From assembly GCA_027924585.1 (NCBI GenBank), contig BSBM01000461.1, positions 8,991,001-9,055,000 on the forward strand: a stretch of 64,000 bases of DNA, written 5' to 3'. This document shows positions 56,116-64,000 of this stretch, in pieces. Source of the DNA: Larix kaempferi. Its lineage: Eukaryota; Streptophyta; Pinopsida; Pinales; Pinaceae. The first letter of the stretch is position 1. Every line of letters starts with the position of its first letter. Made by a program: the position numbers and the translations under genes. The notes under the pieces were generated by a model. It made no database searches, had not been told where the DNA came from, and was given only the letters and a program-made list of their open reading frames with translations.

Positions 56116-57563
56116 TAAGAGAATAGTTGGTGGGAGCATTAACCACTTGATGTTGCGGAGCAGCCAGCATGCTGGCCAAACATTAATTAATTAATTGATA
56201 AAACCTAGTTGGCGACCTAGTCTGGCATTGCCTATTTGAATCGTTGTGGAGTATCCTACGTGCTAGCCCAACATTAGTTATTGTATCCATGGGAAATCCA
56301 ATGCTTGTAAAGCAAAGAAGGAGCATGTGGAATAAAGTGAAGACATCCAATACAGATAAGTATTTGGTTATCTTGCAGCTTCTTTCTTATGAATATACGT
56401 GTGTATATGATTTGATTATGATTTATCAAACTCTTGTTTAGAGGTAACCCTATGAAAATACACTAAACATGTGAATTGATTCAATGTTTGAGTGTAGGTA
56501 TTGCTGGAAGCAAGGACTATGGAAGCATCTGGAGGATGCATGTGGACATGTGACCGTCCTAAAGAGAGCTCAGTATGAGCAGTAATGAAAGATGGTGCTA
56601 GTGGACATGTGTGGGTCCTAGCAACCAAAGGTTCTGTAAGCAACAATAGGGAAGGGTTCCCTAGCTGAAAAGCATTAGACAGACCTTAGACACTAAGTGT
56701 CATAGCCAAGAAAGGGCAAGTCAAGCATTCACATTGAAGTGAAAGAGGATAAGGAGCATAGAACCGCAAAGTGATGGTGTGGCTCCAGATTGGAACAAGA
56801 CTAAGAGGGGGAAACTCTTAGTCTTCCCTTTACCTTTTGACTGATGCATCTTAAAAACAAAGGATTGTTGAGTGTGTGTCATAGCTGAAAATAGATTGTG
56901 TTTAATTGCTTGAAATGAATTGTGAACGCTGAATTAGTTAATTCCTTGTGAAAGGATGAACAAGAATGAGTTCATGTGTATGTTGGGAAAGCATGAAATG
57001 TGTGAAAGTATCATGAGTAAAGCATGGATGTTCCAATTCAATTGGGAAAATAATTGACTAATTTTAATATTGTGTTATGCTTGTCCTAACAGGAATTGCC
57101 ATGATGATTCTCACGGGTGAGACATTGAAAGCCATTGAGTGTAGCTAATACTAGCCAATTGTTGCTAGTGAGAAAAGCAAGAGCCAGTTGTACACGTTGA
57201 TCATGGCAGCATGCCAAAAACTATTTGATTTGGCTGAAAATCCTCCTCAAATAGTTGCCAAGACAACAAGAAAGATGGCATCCATGGAATTCTAGACTTG
57301 TAGATCAACTGGAAGGTAAATAAAAAGAACGGATTGCTGTGGAGCAATGCCCACCTGGAGAGATGGGAGATCAAAACCGGTAGGAGCAACTTGTGGAAGC
57401 CAAACGACCTAGTCCTGAAAGTTCAAAGTAAAGAGATGAAATGCAAGACAGACCTGCCACCATTTGTGAATTTTTGAAGCATGTGTAAAGTGGTTATATA
57501 TTGCATACCCTGCACATCCGAGGCCTCAACAAATGGCACTAGAAGGAGGGCCAGTAGTAATCT

Positions 57564-58814
57564 ATGCCTAAACAGAATACTCAAAAACCTTATCCAGCAA
57601 GAATACCAATTGTCACCCGTAGTCACACACAGGAATCTACTTCTGTTGAGCAATCGGTGCATCATCCTAATACTATCCCTCCTACCCCTACAACTCACCA
57701 AGATCCTAGAACAGGGGACGTCATTATTATATCACCCACCAAAGGACCTATCTTACTTGAAGAGATACTCAAGAGGTCTAATGATAGTGCTTCTAGGTTA
57801 CAACAGAGGCTCTGTGTAGATAGAAATCAAGGATTAGCAGCAATTCACCAAGAAAATACTAATCCACAGGAAAATATTCAAGATAATCAAGATAATCAAA
57901 ATTCAGTTGAACAGGATACTAAAGACAATAATTCATCAAGCCAACAACAGTCCCCTGAATTTGATCTTGATTTGTTATTCAGTGAAACAGAACAAGTCTC
58001 ACACACTACTGCTTCAGGTGGACCACCACCCCCTCCTCCTTCATCATCATCCTGCACATTTGAGAGTGAACATTCTTCTAGCTCTTCATCAGAAGAAGAA
58101 GAAGAACAACCTATGGCTGGGGAAGGCCAGAACAGACCTTGGCTTGACCAATATGTTGTATTTATAGTTGGGAATCAACATAGATTTCTCAAAAACCCTG
58201 AGAAGTGGCTTCCCAAATTCAACCCAGATGACAAGTCAACTGCATTAGATCACATTAAAACCTTTATGCAGGCCATTAGACTTAGGATTGTTATAAATGA
58301 GGATGTGGTTTGCAGAATTTTCCCTTACACATTTGAAGGAAAGGCATCCACATGGTATTTTGCCTTGGAATCCAGAACCATAACATCATTGGATGAGTTT
58401 GAAAAATTATTTATCCAAAAGTTTGGGGATGACAAAACACCACAAGATTTAGTTTTGGAATTATCTTCCTTGATAAGGAAAGGTAAAGAAAGGGTTAAAG
58501 ACTACAACCAAATATTTTCTTACCTAAAGAACAAAATCCCAGCCACTGTTCTACCAGCTGAACAACTTTCGGTTGCCTATTATGAAAAGGGTCTCTCTGT
58601 TCCTATTGCAATGTGGGTCAAAAGGGCACATAAAGACAACTTGTTTGAAGCTTATGCCGATGCCATTCAAGTTGAAAAGGATATCTATTGTTTGAAAGAT
58701 AATCCTGATGCTTTGGAGAAACAACCCTCTACTTCCACATCTAGGAAGAAAATTGATAATGCTCCCAAGCCCAATACCCAAAACAAAGATCCCTTTGAAA
58801 TGACTGACATTTAG
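57564..58814 (+). pseudogene. Tat/Ogre-like gag
   Basis: A 416-codon frame starts at the ATG at 57564 (MPKQNTQKPYPARIP). A polar, Q/N/S/E-rich N-terminal region with a Pro run and an acidic Ser-Glu stretch is followed by the capsid-type Retrotrans_gag domain: KWLPKFNPDDKSTALDHI, GKASTWYFALESRTI, FEKLFIQKFGDDKTPQDL, SLIRKGKERVKDYNQIFSYL and LSVAYYEKGLSVPIAMWV. It ends at TAG 58812. The same frame continues to 59097, so this stop is probably a CAG-to-TAG mutation and not the natural end. Gag would assemble the element particle. No CCHC knuckle is visible. Confidence 0.85.
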
Positions 58815-59281
58815 AAGTTTCTTCAGAAAATTTCAAACGAGATGGTTGATCTTAAAAATAATAATAATGAGATCCAAAATAATAACATAATTTTTGTAAG
58901 GCCACCTTTCAGAAGACCTTATCCACCTCCTCAAAATCCACCACCTCCTAATCCTAATGAAGGATGGACTTCTGAAGAGATATATTCCATTTTCAAAGCT
59001 CTTTCCACTGAGTCCCAAAACATCCCTGGAACTTCTAATGATCAAACAAACGAAGACCCACAGTTACTAGAGGAAGGAAATGAAGAAGAGGAACCATAGG
59101 TAAATACTGTTAGATATTTCTATGAACTACCAATGAATGAAGAAGAGGAAGAACCTAAGACAGTGTTCAATGTTCAACACCCTTATAAAACTAGGCACAA
59201 AATGAATATCACATTGTTAATGCTACCACAGTACCATTCTCTGGAACCATTGTACATAATGTTTATAATGTCAATACCAAT
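58815..59281 (+). pseudogene. Gag-pol linker, Pro-rich and acidic
   Basis: This is in frame with gag after TAG 58812. It holds a Pro-rich stretch (RPYPPPQNPPPPNPNEGW), then acidic text ending EEGNEEEEP, then a second TAG at 59097 and further acidic sequence (LPMNEEEEEPKTVF). The reading frame changes near 59200. A protease active site is not visible, so the protease may be deleted or too decayed to see. Confidence 0.55.
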
Positions 59282-59620
59282 TTTAGGATAGACCCCACTG
59301 CATGGATTTTATTTTTTGATGGCTCCAAATCCAAGGATGGAGTTGGTGCAGGTTGTGTACTTATTGATCCCAAAGGGACAAAAACCAAGATTGCTTGCAG
59401 GCTTCAATTTGATTGTACAAATAATGTAGCTTAATATGAAGCTCTGGTGCAGGGACTCAAAAAAGCTATTGATATGGGTGCACATTAAATCTGTCCCTAG
59501 GTCACAGAACTTTGATGCTGACCTTTTAGAAAATACTGCATCTAGGCTGATTCCAGCAAAATGCATATCACCTAAAACCTTTTCAATTGAAGTGATGTAC
59601 AGGCCTTCCATCCCTGATAA
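59282..59620 (+). pseudogene. Additional RNase H-like domain upstream of RT, internally deleted
   Basis: The start of an archaeal/plant-type RNase H (aRNH, RVT_3-like) is clear: DPTAWILFFDGSKSKDG, GAGCVLIDPKG and FDCTNNVA, then a TAA where Glu or Gln is expected, then YEALVQGLKKAIDMG. The text then jumps to HIKSVPRSQNFDADLLENTAS, the usual C-terminal motif, with a frame change near 59484. About 60 residues between, including the GDS-type catalytic motif, are missing. In Tat/Ogre elements this domain usually follows the RT and its own RNase H; here it precedes the RT. Confidence 0.75.
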
Positions 59621-61307
59621 TGTTACAAGCTGGAAATTGTTTGATGATGACCAACAAATCCTAGATTTCCTCTCTGCTAAAGATACCTTTCAACACATGG
59701 TGATAGATGAAGCTGAACAAGAAAAATCCCTGGATGATCCTTCCAACATTATCCCAAAGTTAATAATCAACCTAGAAATATTTTATGACCTACAAGACAA
59801 GTTTAAACATAGGACCAACTGTAAGACACAAATTCCTTCCTTGAAGTATGAACCAGTCAATCTAGGCACTGAGCAGAATCCACAATTTATTAACCTTGGA
59901 ATTGACTATTCTATTGATGAAAGAAGAGCTTTCATCAAACTGTGTAAAGAATACAAGGATGGTTTTGCTTGGACCTATGATGAACTTAAAACCTTTGATA
60001 CTAGCATTATGCATCATAACGCACTGATGAAGCTAGAAATGAAACCTTACCAACATAAACTAAGGAAGATGCATCCTAGTTTGGAACCCTCTCTAAAGAA
60101 AGAACTGGAAAAGCTATTGACAGCAAGAATTATATTCCCTGTCAGACACACCCAATGGATATATAATCTAATACCTGTCCGAAAAAAGAATGGTGAAATC
60201 AAACTTTGTGTCAATTTCAGGAATTTGAACAGAGCTTCCGAAAAGGATAACTACCCTATTCCTCCAATGGAATAGATTCTACGAAAGGTAGCAGGGTCAG
60301 AGATGTTCTCCCTCCTGGATGGTTTTTCAGGATACAACGAAGTCATGGTTGCCCCTGATGACCAACTGAAAACATCCTTCAGAACCACATGGGGTACCTT
60401 CGCCTATAGGCGAATCCCCTTTGGGCTGATAAATGCCGGAGCTACATTCCAGAGAGCTATGGATATAGCTTTCAGGGGTTTAATGCATGATTCTGTCGTA
60501 GTTTATCTAGATGACATTCCTATCTATTCCAAGAAATGACATGAACATTTATCTTCTTTGAAACAGGTTTTTGAACGCTGCAGGAGATACGGAATATCCC
60601 TAAACCCCAATAAGTCTATATTTGTAATGACAGAAGGTAAAATTCTAGGTTTCATTGTTTCCAAAAAAGGTATGATTATAGATCCCGAACGCACTAATGC
60701 TATTTCAAAGATTGGTTTGCTTGGCTCAAACAAAGCCATGCGATCATTCCTTGGAAAGATCAATTTTGTATGTAGGTTTGTTCCTAATTTTGCACAGATT
60801 GTTAAGCCTTTGCAGCAATTAGTTAAGAAAGATGTACAGTTTTGTTGGTCACAGGAACACAAAGATGTGTTTGTTGAAATTCGCATGGCCATTACAGAAG
60901 CTCCTGCTCTGATGTCCCCCGATTTTAACAAGCATTTTATTTTATATAATTTTGCTACTGATTTCTCTTATGAAGCTGTTTTGACACAGAAGCATGACAG
61001 TGATACTAAGATTCCAATTTCCTTCATGAGCTCAACATTTTAGGGAGCTGAACTTAATTACTCCCAAATTGATAAGCAGGCTTATGCAGTGTACAAGTCT
61101 AAAAAACATTACAGGCCCTACTTGTTGAAATCTAGAACAAAGGGAATTGTGCCATATACAACTATAGGAAACGTGTTCATCCAGAAAGAACTGGGTGAAA
61201 AGAGGGCCCACTGGATGACTTCTTTGCAGGAATACGATCTAGAAATCAGACCAGCAAAAAATTGTAAAAGGGCAAGGTTTGTGCCTACTTACCGCTCAAT
61301 CGAATGA
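59621..61307 (+). pseudogene. Tat/Ogre-like RT and RNase H, with in-frame stops
   Basis: One frame carries the linker FKHRTNCKTQIPSL and YKDGFAWTYDELK, then RT: QKLRKMHPSL-like text, HTQWIYNLIPVRKKNGEIKL, CVNFRNLNRAS, FSLLDGFSGYNEVMVAPDDQ, RIPFGLINAGATFQRAMD, and the active site VVYLDDIPIYS. RNase H follows: KPLQQLVKKDVQFCWSQEHK, ATDFSYEAVLTQ and GAELNYSQIDKQAYAVYK. Stops occur at 60273 (TAG), 60537 (TGA) and 61040 (TAG). The first two fit Gln and Arg codons changed C-to-T. Both catalytic Asp of YLDD are kept. A frameshift follows 61307. Confidence 0.88.
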
Positions 61308-61413
61308 TCCTGTACAGCAGCAGACTAAGTGTGAGTAGAATGAAGAACTCCCTACAAGTTTTGTTAATGCAATAGATACTCCGAAATTTGAATGGTATGA
61401 CCATATCAAGTTT

Positions 61414-62080
61414 TTGCTGAAGAATGGGTTCACTCCTGAAACCTTACACTTCAAAAAATGCAGAGCTTTGAGATTAAAGTCTACTCCTTATCAATTCATT
61501 AATGGAATTATGTTTAGAAAAAATTATGATGGAAGCTTTCTTATATGTTTGGATAAAACAGAAACTGATGATATCCTTTTTCAATTTCATGCAAGACCTG
61601 CTGGAGGTAATTTTTCAGGTGAAACCATAGCACACAAGATTCTCAGGGATGGATATTATTGGCTTATTCTGTTTAAAGATGCTTATGCCTATGTCAGGAG
61701 GTGTGAAGCATGTCAAAAGTGTGTAGGGAAATTAAGAAAACCTGCTTTTCCTCTACAACCAGTAACAATTTAGTTCCCATTTCAGCAATGGCGATTGGAC
61801 TTTGTTGGTCCCATTAATCCTACCTCCTCCCTTCAACACAGATATATCCTTACAACAACTGACTACTTTACCAGATGGGTAGAAGCAGTTCCCCTTAGGT
61901 AGTGCAATGTAAACCAGGTAATGCCCTCGAGTATCTTGTTTTTGATAATGCATCCTATTTTTCCTGAATTGACTCGACACAGTATGCCCTTGAAAAAGGG
62001 ATTAAATTAAAATTTTCTACCAATTATTACCCACAGGGTAATGGGCTTGCTGAATCTGCAGTTTTGAATTTGATTGGGTT
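61414..62080 (+). pseudogene. Tat/Ogre-like integrase, decayed and 3'-truncated
   Basis: The zinc-finger region reads FQFHARPAGGNFSGETIAHKIL, GYYWLILFKDAYAYV and RRCEACQKC. The second zinc-binding His is Asn (GGN instead of GGH). A TAG at 61771 follows, then the core start QQWRLDFVGPINPT and TTTDYFTRWVEAVPL; after frameshifts, a degenerate YYPQGNGLAES-type motif lies near 62030. Homology fades at about 62080, and no C-terminal domain is found. Confidence 0.8.
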
Positions 62081-64000
62081 TAAGTTTTTATTTACATACC
62101 GAATATCTTCTGGTTTATATAGATAAATATTATCTATTTATTTGTCCAATATTACCCAAATGATATAGACTAAGTCATCCTCCTCTGTGCTTAATGTGCG
62201 GGGTTCATAAAATAGACCCGTCTTGAAACCTATTTAGGAAGGTGACACTAAAAAATAAAACAAACTATAAGACAGAGATCAAATCAAACAATTTTTCCAT
62301 AGCTTATTCATTTATCTACATAGGTAGGGATTGGAGATCGATCAATTTGCATCAACATGTTCATCTTATATATAACGTCTACAGATTTCCGATGGTCATA
62401 ATAGAGATCAAATCCTTGTTTCAAAAATATCTCTATTACATGTCATAATACCGAAATTCATATTTAAACGAAGCACACAGAGATTCTAATCTTTCTTTCA
62501 GGAAATAAGGTCATTATAGAGAGAGAGAGAGAGAAAGTTTAACAGATATCTAATCCTTAGTATTTTACATGAAGAGTCATGGGATATGGTTTAAACAGAG
62601 TTCAAAATGATCCTTCTATTTGCAACTATTGTATAAAATAAACAGAGTTCGACATTTTCATACTAGATCCGAAATTGGCAAAAGTATTTAAAATATAGAT
62701 GCAAAATCTAACCCTGTAAAAAAAATTGCAAAGTGCTAAATGAAACTAAGCTGATCTCAAGATCACTTTCCATATCCAAACCAAAGCTTAACAGTCAATA
62801 AGCAAATCAAGAAGAATCTCTATGTACATACCCATAATGACAAGTGAGCTAATTGATGAAAGCATCGATGCATACAAACAATAAGAATTTCGATCAATAA
62901 ATTAGCAGATATTTCCACGAATAGACGTTTACATCGACAATCAGCAAAAAGGGAAGGATATTGTACCAGACTTTGAGGAGGAAAAATAATGGTGGCACTA
63001 CTAATTCAAAAAACAATGTTAACCTAGTCCAACATAGATTCCTTGTTCCTCTCTAATCTTTACCGAGAGAAAATTGCATGTTATTCAATCAACAATTAAC
63101 AGTCACCAAGTGTTTTATCCAAAAAACAATTGAGTTTTCCAAATGATTTCAACGTTATTAAATTTAAAAGTTCTACCTGATTATAATGAATTGTTAACCT
63201 CATGTTCAAGGTGAAGGTAGTTCTTCTTTTTAAAATAAAAATAATAACTTCACAGAAAACGTCAAGGCAAGAACCAGTCACTATAACAGCCAAATGAGCA
63301 AAAGGTTTATAGTTATTCAACATACTGGACCTGAGATCAATTTCAATGTCTAAAATTTCGCAAACCTTTTTTTTCTTTTGGGTCCACAAAAATAAATTTA
63401 TTAATTATACACATAGATCGACATTTAATCCCAACATAGAGGTCTAATATTTCAAATTTGAATTACTCCCGTAATATATAACTTAACAGGGTTGTACATT
63501 TAGAAATCCAAATCACCTAAATATTAACTCTTATTCAATAATAATGATATAGAAATCTTTGTTCATTTCTATTTACCCAATAATTTGTAAACAGAGAAGC
63601 AAATTTTGTTGATAGAAGATCGATTCTTTCAACTGAGTGAAATATTCATAGGAAAGGTCCACTATATAAACACTGTAAATACAACTACACATAGTCAAAT
63701 GACTCTATCAGAGTTTCGATCCACAAAATTACACAGGACCGAATCGTTTTAAACAGGGTTTCAAACCACGAGTTTACATAGGATATATTCTTTAACTACA
63801 AAAATTTAACTGATACAAATGAAGGATTCAACATTTTTCTTATACAGGTCGATTGTACAGCAATCTGATTCTTAAATAAAAAGAAAAAAACATATGGTTA
63901 TCGTCCAATGATCTAGCCTACAAAAAAAAATCTTTCCATATATAAACATTCGAATCATCATATATCATTTACATACCTGGAAAAAAAATCATGGGGAAAA
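62081..64000. other. AT-rich intergenic DNA
   Basis: No gene is supported. A (GA)n tract lies at about 62518-62536. Scattered gatcgat and ggtcgatt words recall the array at 34281-34945 but do not form a regular array here. The word tttacatacc occurs at both ends (about 62091 and 63968); on the minus strand it reads ggtatgtaaa, like a splice donor, but no exon can be shown. Confidence 0.35.

Larger units (their letters stand above)
51288..57092 (+). other. Candidate leader intron
   Basis: A near-perfect plant donor (AG then GTAAGTATG at 51288) lies about 50 bp after the PBS. A good acceptor with branch-like text (cttgtcctaacag, AG at 57091-57092) lies about 470 bp before the gag ATG. Removing this segment would bring the PBS-proximal exon close to gag and skip all the repeats. 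Ogre elements are known to be spliced, though the known intron is elsewhere. This is a prediction from splice-site sequence only. Confidence 0.35.
49852..62080 (+). mobile_element. Tat/Ogre-like Ty3/Gypsy element, 3' end missing
   Basis: The visible order is 5' LTR, tRNA-iMet-type PBS, a repeat-rich leader of about 6.3 kb, gag, an acidic linker, an RNase H-like domain, RT, a second RNase H, and integrase fading out near 62080. The very long leader and the extra RNase H are traits of the Tat/Ogre lineage. No 3' LTR occurs in the window. Stops and frameshifts interrupt pol throughout. The element inserted at the end of the unknown coding region (after DEPHP). Confidence 0.8.

Noticed and set aside
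1-64000. tRNA, rRNA or other structured RNA genes
   Set aside because: No tRNA-like T-arm and acceptor combinations or rRNA sequence were noticed. The tRNA-like words found are primer-binding sites. A tRNAscan run would be decisive.

Overview
This window looks like intergenic, repeat-dominated DNA from a large plant nuclear genome. A gymnosperm (conifer-like) source is my best guess, at moderate confidence. The evidence is the density of old nested Ty1/Copia and Ty3/Gypsy LTR retrotransposons, tRNA-iMet primer-binding sites, AT-rich spacers, and only one recognisable host gene family, a plant F-box/kelch-repeat (KFB) protein. I found no bacterial-style operons, CRISPR arrays, rRNA or tRNA genes.

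Layout. (1) About 1-18760 and 26108-31742 are two direct copies of one segment carrying the 5' end of a KFB gene plus about 4 kb of AT-rich upstream DNA. Copy A (left) keeps the F-box reading frame and runs off the window at position 1. Copy B (right) has a 10-bp deletion inside the F-box, a truncated C terminus and a local tandem triplication. (2) Copy A is split by a nested insertion. A Gypsy element (4638-18513, minus strand, 5-bp TSD gttaa) has lost its RT core, RNase H and most of its integrase. Inside it sits a younger Copia element (5554-11728, minus strand, TSD gggtg) that is complete in structure but carries three in-frame stops. (3) 19833-23100 is a purine-strand satellite with a unit of about 1.19 kb. 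(4) 23908-25243 is a decayed gene of unrecognised family. (5) 31742-37384 is AT-rich DNA with a 10-unit GATCGATC-type array. (6) 37402-39090 is a decayed Copia gag-protease-integrase fragment. (7) 39293-44379 is a LARD-like non-autonomous element with a 2.1-kb LTR and acidic ORFs. (8) 45342-49851 is a broken long coding region of unknown family, split by a short Copia-type derivative (46404-49059, TSD gtttc). (9) 49852-62080 is a Tat/Ogre-like Gypsy element with a 1.37-kb LTR, a leader of about 6 kb that may be spliced, gag, an RNase H-like domain upstream of the RT, then RT, RNase H and a decayed integrase. Its 3' LTR is not in the window.

The elements do not form a pathway. They record a series of insertions: segment duplication, then Gypsy insertion into copy A (LTRs roughly 8% diverged), then Copia insertion into the Gypsy (LTRs roughly 2% diverged). 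Most in-frame stops fit C-to-T decay of CAG, CGA or CAA codons, as expected for silenced, cytosine-methylated repeats.

The points most worth a second look are the helically phased TGCATGCA (RY) plus telo-box cluster in the Copia LTR, the RNase H-RT-RNase H order of the Tat-like element, the KFB copy comparison, and the unknown protein family at 45342-49851. I see no convincing evidence of a wholly new biological system.
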